From positions 1 to 44,330 of the forward strand of contig CAJXRD010000024.1 in NCBI GenBank assembly GCA_913058295.1: a stretch of 44,330 nt of DNA, read 5' to 3'. Origin of the DNA: an uncultured Flavobacteriales bacterium (lineage in GTDB: Bacteria > Bacteroidota > Bacteroidia > Flavobacteriales > Flavobacteriaceae). The translations under genes and the position numbers were made by a program. The first letter of the stretch is position 1; each line of letters begins with the position of its first letter. The notes beneath the pieces were generated by a model. The model had not been told where the DNA came from. It saw nothing but the letters and a program-made list of their open reading frames with translations, and did not search any database. This document shows, piece after piece, positions 35,508 through 44,330 of the stretch.

Positions 35508-37043
35508 ATGGAAAAATTAAAGCCCCAATCTGCATTTGTCACAAAGAATCCGCAGATTATCCAATTAGAAAAAGGAAAAATACCCCCGCAAGCTATTGAT
35601 TTAGAGGAGGTTGTTCTAGGGGCAATGATGATAGATAAACGTGGTGTGGATGAGGTGATTGATATTTTGCATTCTGAAGTTTTTTACAAACCTGCACACC
35701 AACATATATTTGAAGCCATTTTCAATCTTTTTAAAGAAGGTCTGCCAATTGACTTATTAACCGTTTCAACTAGATTAAAAAAAGATAAAACATTAGAATT
35801 GGTAGGAGGCGATTTTTCGCTTATTCAACTTACTCAAAAAGTGTCTTCTTCTGCACATATAGAGTTCCATGCTCGTATTATTATTCAGAAATATATTCAG
35901 CGTAGTTTGATTAAAATTTCCAACGAAATTATAGAAGACTCCTATAATGAAAGTACCGATGTTTTCGACCTTTTAGATACTGCAGAATCTAAATTATATG
36001 AAATTACACAGGGGAATATTAAAAAATCTTCAGAAAGCGCTCAAGATTTAGTGATTGAAGCAAAGAAAAAGATTGAAGAGATTGCAAACAAAGAAGGACT
36101 TTCAGGAGTCCCTTCTGGTTTTGCAAAAGTTGATAAATTAACTTCTGGATGGCAACCGAGTGATTTAATAATTATCGCTGCACGTCCTGGTATGGGTAAA
36201 ACCGCTTTTTCATTGTCTATGGCTCGTAATATGGCTGTAGAACATAATGTTCCTGTAGCATTCTTCTCATTAGAGATGTCTTCTATTCAATTGATAACCC
36301 GTTTAATATCTTCAGAAACTAGTTTAAGTTCAGAAAAGCTAAGAACTGGAAATCTTGAAAAACATGAATGGGAACAATTAAATGTAAAAGTAAAAAGTTT
36401 AGAAAAAGCACCTCTTTTTATTGATGATACTCCTTCTTTGTCCATTTTTGATTTACGTGCAAAAGCAAGAAGATTAGCTTCCAAGCATGGAATAAAATTA
36501 CTGATGGTAGATTATCTTCAGTTAATGACTGCAGGAGGAAGCCAAAAAGGTGGAAATAGAGAACAAGAGATTTCAACAATTTCTCGTAATCTTAAAGCAT
36601 TGGCTAAAGAATTGAATATTCCAGTTATTGCCTTATCGCAACTTTCTCGTGCTGTAGAAACCCGTGGAGGATCTAAACGTCCATTGCTTTCCGATCTTAG
36701 GGAATCTGGAGCGATAGAGCAAGATGCTGATATTGTATCCTTTATTTATAGACCGGAATACTATAAAATTGACGAATGGGACGATGAAGAACATAGTCCT
36801 ACAGAGGGTCAAGGAGAATTTATAGTTGCAAAGCATCGTAATGGTGGTCTAGATGAAATACGATTAAAATTTGTTGGACATCTTGGTAAGTTTGAAAATT
36901 TGGAAACATTTGATTTTTCTAACGAATTCCAATCGCAAATGAATGCAGCAAACGATGATACTTTTAAGGCTTCTCCTAATGAGGCTTTTGGAAGTTCCAT
37001 GAATGATCTCTCTCCTGATGAAGGAAATGATGTGCCTTTTTAG
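35508..37043 (+). CDS. dnaB: Replicative DNA helicase
   Basis: The hexameric helicase that unwinds DNA at the replication fork. The 511-residue protein has the N-terminal DnaB domain (about 30-135, AIDLEEVVLGAMMIDKRG) and the RecA-like domain with Walker A ARPGMGKTAF at about 225-234, FFSLEMSS, MVDYLQLM (Walker B) and the late SQLSRAVETR and LSDLRESGAIEQDAD segments. No intein is present. A degenerate -7 box, TACATTAG (35496-35503), ends just 4 nt before the ATG, as at guaA. The C-terminal tail is acidic, as in other DnaB proteins. Confidence 0.97.
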   Translation: MEKLKPQSAFVTKNPQIIQLEKGKIPPQAIDLEEVVLGAMMIDKRGVDEVIDILHSEVFYKPAHQHIFEAIFNLFKEGLPIDLLTVSTRLKKDKTLELVGGDFSLIQLTQKVSSSAHIEFHARIIIQKYIQRSLIKISNEIIEDSYNESTDVFDLLDTAESKLYEITQGNIKKSSESAQDLVIEAKKKIEEIANKEGLSGVPSGFAKVDKLTSGWQPSDLIIIAARPGMGKTAFSLSMARNMAVEHNVPVAFFSLEMSSIQLITRLISSETSLSSEKLRTGNLEKHEWEQLNVKVKSLEKAPLFIDDTPSLSIFDLRAKARRLASKHGIKLLMVDYLQLMTAGGSQKGGNREQEISTISRNLKALAKELNIPVIALSQLSRAVETRGGSKRPLLSDLRESGAIEQDADIVSFIYRPEYYKIDEWDDEEHSPTEGQGEFIVAKHRNGGLDEIRLKFVGHLGKFENLETFDFSNEFQSQMNAANDDTFKASPNEAFGSSMNDLSPDEGNDVPF

Positions 37044-37114
37044 GCAAAATTAATTTCAGAAAGGATTAACTAAATATCTTCTTTTGGCTCAACTATTGTT
37101 TTTATCTTAGCCTT

Positions 37115-38374
37115 ATGAGGAAGATATTTATTTTATTAGTAATTCTAATTATTTCTATTCCAGCATCAGCATCGTATATATTAATACCTATGGATGTTGA
37201 GAATCAGGAAGAACATTTAAAAGCTTATGGAATTACCTATTGGGTTTTAGAAAAACAACAAAAAGTAAAGTGGCTTTTGAATTATAGAGGAGGCTCTTTT
37301 TTAATACCAGATACAGAAGAAGTCAGAAAGGAATGCCAGATAAGAGGAGTTTCTTTCGAGATACTTTCCAATTCAAAAACAGAAGAAATACTGACCTTAA
37401 TAGGTAGTCCTTCGCAAAATATGGAAGCGGTTGTATTAGAGAAAGCACCTAAAATAGCAGTTTATTCTCCAAAAGGAAATCAACCTTGGGATGATGCAGT
37501 AACCATGGTTCTTACTTATGCTGAAATACCCTATACAGTTATTTATGATGAAGAAGTTCTTTCAGATCAACTAATATTATATGATTGGTTGCATTTACAT
37601 CATGAAGATTTTACCGGACAATATGGAAAGTTTTATAGAGCTTATCGGTCTGCTCCTTGGTATATAGAAAACAAAAAGAATGCAGAAGCATTAGCTACTA
37701 AATTAGGTTACGACAAAGTTTCTGAATCAAAACGGGATGTAGCATTGAAAATAAGAAATTATGTAGTCGGGGGAGGGTTTATGTTTGCTATGTGCAGTGC
37801 AACGGATAGTTTTGATATAGCATTAGCAGCAGAAGATGTCGATATTTGTGAAACTATGTTTGATGGAGATCCAAGTGAATCAGGTTATCAGAGTAAAATA
37901 AATTACAATAATACCTTTGCTTTTACTGACTTTATATTAGAACGAAGCCCGATGGTATATGAGTTTTCTTCCATAGATATGACCTCAAAACGTAAAATAT
38001 TAAAAGAAACCGACTATTTTACTTTGATGGATTTCTCTGCTAAATGGGACCCAATCCCAACAATGTTAGTGCAAAATCATACCGCATTGGTAAAAGGCTT
38101 TATGGGTCAAACCACTTCGTACGCAAGAGAACAAGTAAAGGCAAGTGTACTTGTTATGGGAGAGCAAAAAACAAATGGAGAAGCTCGATATATTCATGGA
38201 ATAAAAGGAAAAGGATTTTTTACTTTTTATGGAGGGCATGATCCTGAAGATTACCAGCATAGAGTAGGGGACGCTAAAACCGAGTTAGTATTGCATCCCA
38301 ATTCTCCGGGTTATCGATTAATTTTGAATAATGTTTTATTTCCAGCTGCAAAAAAGAAGAAACAAAAGACTTAA
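37115..38374 (+). CDS. Conserved exported protein, often named 'asparagine synthetase B'
   Basis: A 419-residue protein with a signal peptide (1-18, LLVILIISIPASA). From memory, close homologues in Flavobacteriaceae are annotated 'asparagine synthetase B', but I see neither the Cys2 of a class II amidotransferase nor an SGGxDS ATP-binding loop, so that name is not supported. It contains YGITYWVLEKQQKVKWLL, APKIAVYSPKGNQPWDDAV and GGGFMFAMCSATDSFDIA, the last suggesting a class I amidotransferase-like or related Rossmann fold in the periplasm. Function is unknown. The stop shares TTAA at 38371-38374 with the convergent OmpA-family gene. Confidence 0.8.
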   Translation: MRKIFILLVILIISIPASASYILIPMDVENQEEHLKAYGITYWVLEKQQKVKWLLNYRGGSFLIPDTEEVRKECQIRGVSFEILSNSKTEEILTLIGSPSQNMEAVVLEKAPKIAVYSPKGNQPWDDAVTMVLTYAEIPYTVIYDEEVLSDQLILYDWLHLHHEDFTGQYGKFYRAYRSAPWYIENKKNAEALATKLGYDKVSESKRDVALKIRNYVVGGGFMFAMCSATDSFDIALAAEDVDICETMFDGDPSESGYQSKINYNNTFAFTDFILERSPMVYEFSSIDMTSKRKILKETDYFTLMDFSAKWDPIPTMLVQNHTALVKGFMGQTTSYAREQVKASVLVMGEQKTNGEARYIHGIKGKGFFTFYGGHDPEDYQHRVGDAKTELVLHPNSPGYRLILNNVLFPAAKKKKQKT

Positions 38375-39321
38375 TCTATTTTAAGAATAGACTCATAATA
38401 GTCTTTAGGTGGTAAAATGGTGATTTCTACTCTACGGTTTCGTTGTTTGTTTTCTGGACTGTCATTTAAAACTTTAGGTTTGTTTTCTCCATAAGGCTTT
38501 ATTTCAAAGTCATATTGAAGCTCTGTATCTAAAAGTGGCTTTAGCTTTTCGATAACGCTTTTGCATCTGTTTTCAGAAAGCTTCATATTATAATCATTTT
38601 CTCCATCATCATCTGTATGGCCTTCTACTAAAATAGTCGCTTTTTTAACCTGCATTATTTTTTTAGATAAGGTATCTAATATTTGATTTGCGCTTTCTTT
38701 TATTATAAAATCATCTACATCAAATAGCACATCAGCGCTAATAGTTAATTTTAAAACAGAGTTTATGGCACCTATTGCATCAATATCTGCTCCTGCAGTT
38801 TTGCTTTTACAGACTTCATTTAGATCAGTGATACGTAAATAATAGAAAACTTTTTCGGGATTAACATTTTGATCGTTTAATTCGATGGAAGATTTTCCAC
38901 CAGAAATGTTTCCAGCAAAAACCCAATCTATTCCATTTTCTGAAATGTCAATTTTTGCGGCTTCTTTAGATGGCCCTACTTCAAAAATATATAGATCGTA
39001 TCCTGGTAAATTCATAAACCCATTATCTTTAAAAAATACAGTAATGCTACCACTACAGCCTAAAGATAAATATGTTGGCTGACTATAAGAAATATAATTT
39101 GGTTCGTGTAAACACTGTTTACTGTCGCTATACCTTTTGTAAGGAGCAGGTTTTCCTATTTGATAATCTACAACACTGTCAGCAAAAGATATTTTGCCTA
39201 AGGGTAGGTAAATAGATGAAGAATTGTCTGTTCTATATAAATTTTCGTAATCTATTTGTGCAATAAGAGAATTTGTAAAAACAGAAACCAAACTTATTAT
39301 GTTGATGATTAGTATTCGCAT
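38371..39321 (-). CDS. OmpA-family cell-envelope protein
   Basis: A 316-residue exported protein: signal peptide (1-22, ending NSLIAQ). The N-terminal half (about 50-185) has the beta-sandwich pattern LPGYDLYIFEVGPSKEAAKI and ISENGIDWVFAGNI, as in surface proteins that add a 'SxDGxxW' strand. The C-terminal third (about 200-316) is an OmpA-type peptidoglycan-binding domain: VEGHTDDDGENDYNMKLSE, NRCKSVIEKL, and NKQRNRRVEITI with the conserved Arg. It probably anchors an outer-membrane or surface structure to the wall. A terminator of the rplT operon lies just upstream. Confidence 0.88.
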   Translation of the reverse strand: MRILIINIISLVSVFTNSLIAQIDYENLYRTDNSSSIYLPLGKISFADSVVDYQIGKPAPYKRYSDSKQCLHEPNYISYSQPTYLSLGCSGSITVFFKDNGFMNLPGYDLYIFEVGPSKEAAKIDISENGIDWVFAGNISGGKSSIELNDQNVNPEKVFYYLRITDLNEVCKSKTAGADIDAIGAINSVLKLTISADVLFDVDDFIIKESANQILDTLSKKIMQVKKATILVEGHTDDDGENDYNMKLSENRCKSVIEKLKPLLDTELQYDFEIKPYGENKPKVLNDSPENKQRNRRVEITILPPKDYYESILKID

Positions 39322-39394
39322 AACAATATATACCTCTAATATAGTTAATCTTTTAAATAAAAAAAAAGTAGAAGAAATACTGTTTGATTTGCAT

Positions 39395-39424
39395 AAAAAA
39401 ACCCGCTCTTAGAGCGGGTTTTTT
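39395..39424 (-). terminator. Intrinsic terminator of the thrS-infC-rpmI-rplT operon
   Basis: CCCGCTC/GAGCGGG stem with A- and T-runs on both sides (arms extend to ACCCGCTCT/AGAGCGGGT). It lies 26 nt downstream of the rplT stop on the minus strand. Confidence 0.92.
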
Positions 39425-39449
39425 ATAGTGAAATAATATTGTTAATGTC

Positions 39450-39794
39450 TTATTTTACTTTGTTTATGATAGCTTCAAAAGCTTCTGGGTGATTCATAGC
39501 TAAATCTGCTAAAACCTTACGGTTTAATTCGATATTATTAACTTTCATCTTCCCCATAAACTGTGAATAAGACATGCCGTGTTGTCTGGCACCCGCATTA
39601 ATACGTGTTATCCATAAAGCACGAAATGTTCTCTTTTTTGCACGACGGTCTCTGTAAGAATAAAGCATTGCTTTATCTACAGCATTTTTAGCAACTGTCC
39701 ATACATTTTTACGTCTTCCAAAGTATCCTTTGGCTTGCTTCATCACCTTTTTTCTTCGGGCTCTTTTAGCAACTGAATTTACTGATCTTGGCAT
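39450..39794 (-). CDS. rplT: 50S ribosomal protein L20
   Basis: A 114-residue r-protein beginning [18 protein letters not shown], the usual L20 start; the longer open frame adds 14 unsupported residues. It binds 23S rRNA early in 50S assembly, and in some bacteria L20 represses its own operon. Family motifs: [18 protein letters not shown] and [18 protein letters not shown]. It is the last gene of the thrS-infC-rpmI-rplT operon, with 90 nt between it and rpmI. Confidence 0.98.
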   Translation of the reverse strand: MPRSVNSVAKRARRKKVMKQAKGYFGRRKNVWTVAKNAVDKAMLYSYRDRRAKKRTFRALWITRINAGARQHGMSYSQFMGKMKVNNIELNRKVLADLAMNHPEAFEAIINKVK

Positions 39795-39884
39795 AATTTT
39801 AATTTTTTTTGTAGCAGGCGATTCATTTCTGAACACTTTTATTGCCTAACTCCAGGGTTTTACAATTTGTTTTACCGGTTAAGA

Positions 39885-40082
39885 TTACTTCATTCGAAGC
39901 ATTTGCTTAACATTACTCTCATCTGCTTTATCAACTAAACCATCATGAGTTAAAGCTAATTTACGTTTTTTAGACTTCTTTGTTAAGATGTGACTTTTAA
40001 ACGCATGCTTTCTTTTAATTTTACCAGTACCAGTAACTTTAAATCGTTTTTTGGCACTAGATTTTGTTTTTTGTTTAGGCAT
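39885..40082 (-). CDS. rpmI: 50S ribosomal protein L35
   Basis: A 65-residue basic r-protein: [20 protein letters not shown], then [17 protein letters not shown], the L35 pattern. The position between infC and rplT is the normal bacterial order. Confidence 0.98.
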   Translation of the reverse strand: MPKQKTKSSAKKRFKVTGTGKIKRKHAFKSHILTKKSKKRKLALTHDGLVDKADESNVKQMLRMK

Positions 40083-40187
40083 GTTTCCTAGTTTTTTATC
40101 TAATTATTTCACTTATTAATCTTTCGAAACTTTAGTAATGAAAGATGTTTTTTTAAATTTTAAAGGTTCTTATTCTGAACCGATAAA

Positions 40188-40745
40188 TTATTTACCTTTT
40201 TTAGGAGCGATGAACATAGTCATTCGCTTTCCTTCTAGTTTAGGCATTTGTTCTACTTTTCCAAAATCTTCTAAATCTTGTGCTAAGCGTAAAAGTAAAA
40301 TTTCACCTTTATCCTTATAAATTATAGAACGACCTTTAAAAAATACAAATGCTTTTAACTTTGCACCTTCTTGTAAAAACTTCTCCGCGTGTTTCTTTTT
40401 AAATTGATAATCATGGTCATCTGTATTAGGACCAAAACGAATCTCTTTAATAATAACCTTTGTAGCCTTAGACTTTAAAGATTTTTCACGTTTCTTTTGT
40501 TCGTAAACAAACTTTTTATAGTCCATTGCTTTACAAACAGGAGGAGTTGCATTAGGAGAAATTTCAACTAAATCTACATCTAATTCTTTAGCTATTTCTA
40601 ATGCCTTACTTAAAGTATAAACCCCAACTTCAACATTTTCACCCACAAGGCGTACCTCTTGAGCTCTAATCTTTTGGTTGATTTTGTGCTTATCTTCTCT
40701 AATCACCCTTGCCGGGCCTCTGCTTCTTTTTCTACGTATTGCTAT
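40188..40745 (-). CDS. infC: Translation initiation factor IF-3, non-AUG start
   Basis: Keeps the 30S subunit apart and checks initiator tRNA. The clear part starts [20 protein letters not shown]; both domains are complete through [19 protein letters not shown]. The first in-frame GTG (40706) would drop a basic run, [12 protein letters not shown], common at IF-3 N-termini. Extending to it requires starting at ATA (40743-40745, or ATA two codons earlier), because a TAA lies just upstream and no ATG, GTG or TTG occurs between. Rare starts such as AUU are a known feature of infC and allow IF-3 to limit its own translation. 185 residues with the ATA start. Confidence 0.93.
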   Translation of the reverse strand: MAIRRKRSRGPARVIREDKHKINQKIRAQEVRLVGENVEVGVYTLSKALEIAKELDVDLVEISPNATPPVCKAMDYKKFVYEQKKREKSLKSKATKVIIKEIRFGPNTDDHDYQFKKKHAEKFLQEGAKLKAFVFFKGRSIIYKDKGEILLLRLAQDLEDFGKVEQMPKLEGKRMTMFIAPKKGK

Positions 40746-40783
40746 GGCTATAAATTATTAGTTCTTGTTATTACACAAGATGA

Positions 40784-42730
40784 TTATACATTAAACTCAA
40801 TTGAGTTTTCTTTAATTTCATTACTAATTAGTAGAGAAAAGGCTTCTATTGTCATAGAACCTAAATCTCCTTCACTATGTTTTCTAACAGAAACTGTTCC
40901 ATCATTCTCCTCTTGTTCCCCTATAATTAGCATATACGGGATTTTATTCATTTCGGCCTCCCTTATTTTCCTGCCAATAGTTTCATTTCTGTTATCTACA
41001 AGGGCGCGAATTTCGTTATTTTCAAGCGAATTTAAAACTTTTTCGGCGTATTTCTCATATTTTTCGCTTAAAGACAAAATACTCACTTGTTCTGGCATCA
41101 GCCATAAAGGAAAATTACCACCTGTATGTTCCAGTAAAATGGCAATAAATCGTTCCATACTTCCAAAAGGAGCTCGATGAATCATTATTGGACGATGCAT
41201 CTCATTATCACTTCCCTTATATTGAAGTTCAAATCGTTCAGGAAGATTATAATCCACTTGTATTGTACCTAATTGCCAACTTCTTCCAAGTGCATCCTTA
41301 ACCATAAAGTCTAACTTTGGGCCATAAAATGCTGCTTCTCCAGTTTCAACTACATAATTTAGTCCTTTGTCTTTTGCTGCATTTAATATTGCACTTTCTG
41401 CTTTTTTCCAGTTTTCATCACTTCCAATGTATTTTTCTGGTTTTTCAGGATCTCTTAATGATACTTGTGCAGTAAAGTCTTCAAACCCTAGGGATTTAAA
41501 AACATAGTTTACCAAGTCGATTACTTTTTTAAATTCTTCATCCAATTGATCTGAAGTGCAAAAAATATGAGCATCATCTTGAGTAAAACCTCGAACTCTC
41601 ATTAAGCCATTCAATTCCCCACTTTGTTCGTAACGATATACAGTTCCAAATTCAGCAAATCGTTTTGGTAAATCTTTATAAGACCATGGTTTTGAGTTAT
41701 AGATTTCACAATGATGAGGACAATTCATTGGTTTTAGTAAAAACTCCTCGCCTTCATTTGGTGTTTTGATAGCTTGGAAGCTGTCTTCTCCATATTTTTC
41801 ATAATGACCAGAGGTGACATAAAGTTCTTTATTTCCTATATGTGGAGATATTACCATTTCATATCCAGCAGTTTTTTGAGCTTTTTTCAAAAAGTTCTCT
41901 AGCCTTTCACGAAGAGCTGCACCTTTAGGTAGCCATAAGGGTAATCCTTGGCCAACTTTTTGTGAAAATGTAAATAACTCTAATTCTTTTCCGAGTTTTC
42001 TGTGATCTCTTTTCTTTGCTTCTTCTAGTAATTCTAAATACTCTTTAAGTTCTTTTTGTTTTGGGAAGCTAATGCCATAAATTCTAGTTAATTGTGTATT
42101 ATTCTGATCAGCTCTCCAATAAGCTCCAGCAATACTCATTAATTTAATTGCTTTTACAATTCCTGTGTTTGGGATATGTCCGCCTCTACATAAATCTGTA
42201 AATGAATCATGATCGCAAAATGTTATAGTTCCGTCTTCAAGATTTTCTATAAGCTCAACTTTATATTCATTGCCTTGTTTGCTATAAAAATCTAAAGCGT
42301 CAGCTTTTGAAGATTCCCTTAAAGAAAACTCATGTTTCCCTCGAGCAATTACAAGCATTTTATCTTCAATAGCCTTTAAATCTTTTTCAGAAATAGAATT
42401 TTCTCCTAAGTCAACATCATAATAAAACCCATTATCAATAGCAGGGCCGATAGTAAGTTTTACGCCTGGGTATAATTCCTCTAATGCTTGCGCTAAAATA
42501 TGTGCAGAAGAATGCCAAAAGGCTTGCTTCCCTTTCTCATCTTTCCATGTATATAATACAAGACTTCCGTCTTTTGTAATCGGTGTGGTAGTTTCAATCG
42601 TAATTTCGTTAAAAGATGCTGAAATAACATTTCTTGCAAATCCCTCACTTATGCTTTTGGCAACTTCCATAGGAGTGATGCCTGCATCAAATTTCTTTAC
42701 ACTTCCGTCTGGTAAAGTAATGGCTATCAT
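40784..42730 (-). CDS. thrS: Threonyl-tRNA synthetase
   Basis: Charges tRNA-Thr. The 648-residue protein starts at ATG 42730 ([15 protein letters not shown]); an in-frame TTG two codons earlier is not needed. Domains in order: TGS (about 1-62); editing domain with [23 protein letters not shown] and [10 protein letters not shown] (zinc and editing His/Cys); class II catalytic core with [30 protein letters not shown] and [18 protein letters not shown]; anticodon-binding C-terminal domain. Length matches the family. It heads the minus-strand operon with infC (38-nt gap), rpmI and rplT, and has a full consensus promoter. Confidence 0.98.
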   Translation of the reverse strand: MIAITLPDGSVKKFDAGITPMEVAKSISEGFARNVISASFNEITIETTTPITKDGSLVLYTWKDEKGKQAFWHSSAHILAQALEELYPGVKLTIGPAIDNGFYYDVDLGENSISEKDLKAIEDKMLVIARGKHEFSLRESSKADALDFYSKQGNEYKVELIENLEDGTITFCDHDSFTDLCRGGHIPNTGIVKAIKLMSIAGAYWRADQNNTQLTRIYGISFPKQKELKEYLELLEEAKKRDHRKLGKELELFTFSQKVGQGLPLWLPKGAALRERLENFLKKAQKTAGYEMVISPHIGNKELYVTSGHYEKYGEDSFQAIKTPNEGEEFLLKPMNCPHHCEIYNSKPWSYKDLPKRFAEFGTVYRYEQSGELNGLMRVRGFTQDDAHIFCTSDQLDEEFKKVIDLVNYVFKSLGFEDFTAQVSLRDPEKPEKYIGSDENWKKAESAILNAAKDKGLNYVVETGEAAFYGPKLDFMVKDALGRSWQLGTIQVDYNLPERFELQYKGSDNEMHRPIMIHRAPFGSMERFIAILLEHTGGNFPLWLMPEQVSILSLSEKYEKYAEKVLNSLENNEIRALVDNRNETIGRKIREAEMNKIPYMLIIGEQEENDGTVSVRKHSEGDLGSMTIEAFSLLISNEIKENSIEFNV

Positions 42731-42749
42731 ATTCAAAAAATTTAAGTTG

Positions 42750-42780
42750 CAAAGATACTGCGAGTTTCCATGTTTTACAA
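42750..42780 (-). promoter_or_regulatory. thrS promoter
   Basis: On the minus strand: TTG (CAA at 42778-42780), a 20-bp spacer, and TATCTTTG (42750-42757), a full Bacteroidota consensus, giving a short leader of about 15 nt before the thrS ATG. Confidence 0.82.
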
Positions 42781-42831
42781 TAATAGATTTGCATATTATA
42801 TGCTCTCTGTGAAATGTATTTGTTTTTAGGA

Positions 42832-42876
42832 TAATCCCAGTAGTATTGGTCTAATAGGAATGCATGGCTGGGATTA
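42832..42876. repeat. 9-bp inverted repeat between thrS and rrn promoters
   Basis: TAATCCCAG (42832-42840) and CTGGGATTA (42868-42876) are perfect reverse complements separated by 27 nt, upstream of the thrS promoter. It may be a regulator site or a stem; no gene lies across it. The rest of 42781-43050 is AT-rich with no gene seen. Confidence 0.5.
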
Positions 42877-43055
42877 ATTTGCTTTTGAAACTTTAGGTCT
42901 AGGCAGGAAATTTACTCTGTTTTTAATATGCCTTTTTTTTTTGATTAGATTGACGTTATATATTAAGGTATAAAAATAATTTTCAACTAAAATATAGAGG
43001 GTCAAGCCGTTGCTTATTAAGCCTTAAATATTTCATTAAAAAAGTTACGAAAAGT

Positions 43056-43085
43056 TTGTTTGGTAGCTAAAGCTTTCTATCTTTG
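43056..43085 (+). promoter_or_regulatory. rrn promoter P1
   Basis: TTG at 43056-43058, 19-bp spacer, TATCTTTG at 43078-43085, followed by CAGCCGCTTA. Confidence 0.85.
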
Positions 43086-43171
43086 CAGCCGCTTAAAACG
43101 GTAAGATTAGGTCTTATTAAAACGAGTGCAAAAACGTTCTAAATTTTCTTGAAATATTTTTATAAAAAAGG

Positions 43172-43201
43172 TTGTGAGAAACAAAAAGCGTTATATATTT
43201 G
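43172..43201 (+). promoter_or_regulatory. rrn promoter P2
   Basis: TTG at 43172-43174, 19-bp spacer, TATATTTG at 43194-43201, followed by CAGCCGCTTAGAGA. 116 bp after the P1 -7 box. Confidence 0.87.
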
Positions 43202-43285
43202 CAGCCGCTTAGAGAGGCAAAAGATTTGATTCTTTGGGAGGCAAAAACAACGTTCTATTTTTTTTGATATTTTTTATAAAAAACA

Positions 43286-43315
43286 TTGTGAGGAATAAAA
43301 ACAGTTGTATATTTG
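43286..43315 (+). promoter_or_regulatory. rrn promoter P3
   Basis: TTG at 43286-43288, 19-bp spacer, TATATTTG at 43308-43315, followed by CACCCGCTTAGAGA. 114 bp after the P2 -7 box and about 200 bp before 16S. Confidence 0.87.
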
Positions 43316-43330
43316 CACCCGCTTAGAGAT

Positions 43331-43519
43331 TTAAGCGATACGAAATACAAAGAAAACGGGATTGATTTTCTGTTTTAAAAGTTCATTGAGATATTGAAAT
43401 TGACAGCGTAGATAGCTATAGAAATGTAGTTATTTATTATTGAAAAACTAAACTAAGTAAAATACCTGAGATTTTTTTGAGAACTCGAATTGTTGTACTT
43501 GAATATTATTTAAGATTAT
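43331..43519 (+). other. rRNA operon leader
   Basis: Transcribed spacer between P3 and 16S. It includes AAGTTCATTGAGATATTG AAATTGACAGCGTA (written in two parts), a stretch that looks like conserved leader RNA of flavobacterial rrn operons and may hold the antitermination signal. No gene is present. Confidence 0.6.

Positions 43520-44330
<811 letters not shown>

Larger units (their letters stand above)
43128..43330 (+). repeat. Tandem copies of an rrn promoter module
   Basis: Two near-identical units, about 43128-43216 and 43241-43330. Each starts GCAAAAAC..CGTTCT, runs through an AT-rich tract (TTGAAATATTTTTATAAAAA in the first) and ends with TTG, 19 bp, TATATTTG and GCxxCCGCTTAGAGA. The second carries a 3-base insertion near its start. 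Confidence 0.8.

Noticed and set aside
37115-38374. Asparagine synthetase B function
   Set aside because: No amidotransferase Cys2 and no SGGxDS loop; a signal peptide is present.
42901-42940. AGGCA/TGCCT repeat followed by a T-run
   Set aside because: The loop is about 23 nt and no gene ends here, so a terminator call is not supported.

Overview
The window looks like chromosomal DNA from a marine-type Flavobacteriaceae bacterium (Bacteroidota). The evidence is low G+C, many short lipoproteins, a Por-secretion (T9SS) C-terminal sorting domain, a PorV/PorQ-like outer-membrane protein, a partial 16S rRNA gene of flavobacterial type at the right edge, and promoters of the Bacteroidota type (TTG, about 19 bp, TAnnTTTG) instead of sigma-70 sites. 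There are no prophage, CRISPR or integron structures. Most of the window is housekeeping DNA.

Layout. 1-4.3 kb is the most accessory part: a partial DUF302-like lipoprotein and a sulfatase lipoprotein in one operon, a CPBP-type membrane protease, a 480-bp gene-poor stretch with possible IS-end remnants, a DUF4440-like lipoprotein next to a perfect 32-bp palindrome, and a small secreted protein. 4.5-12.5 kb carries guaA, a LysM/periplasmic-binding-fold protein, DUF922 and DUF3820 genes, pyrG and yidC on the + strand, ending in a strong terminator. 12.5-21.4 kb mixes an acetolactate-decarboxylase-like lipoprotein, a DUF4105 membrane protein, a PorV/Q-like protein, a frameshifted four-helix-bundle gene, pssA, a glutamine cyclotransferase, the SRP RNA, an SDR enzyme, a transaldolase-family gene and a TlpA-like lipoprotein without the redox cysteines. 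21.5-31 kb has an ABC-F ATPase, DUF2007, a small lipoprotein, a secreted metalloprotease, tRNA-Lys and tRNA-Leu, aroK, a phosphoribosyltransferase, an S4 protein, an FKBP-like lipoprotein and a split transketolase. 31-39.3 kb holds tgt, an LptF/G permease, an EamA transporter, accA, dnaB, an 'asparagine synthetase B'-named gene that does not look like one, and an OmpA-family protein. 39.4-42.7 kb is the thrS-infC-rpmI-rplT operon (minus strand). 42.7-44.3 kb is the head of an rRNA operon with three tandem promoters and the first ~810 nt of 16S rRNA.

No large undescribed system was seen. The points most worth a second look are: the perfect 32-bp palindrome upstream of the DUF4440-like gene; a sulfatase with Val where the formylglycine motif has Pro; a Tgt that has lost three of four zinc ligands; an ABC-F protein with one intact and one degenerate ATP site; an infC start that appears to be ATA; a guaA promoter so close to the ATG that the mRNA should be leaderless; and three near-identical rrn promoter modules. 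Starts were moved from the longest open frame where the sequence supported it (guaA, the acetolactate-decarboxylase-like gene, the TlpA-like gene, aroK, rplT, infC, thrS).
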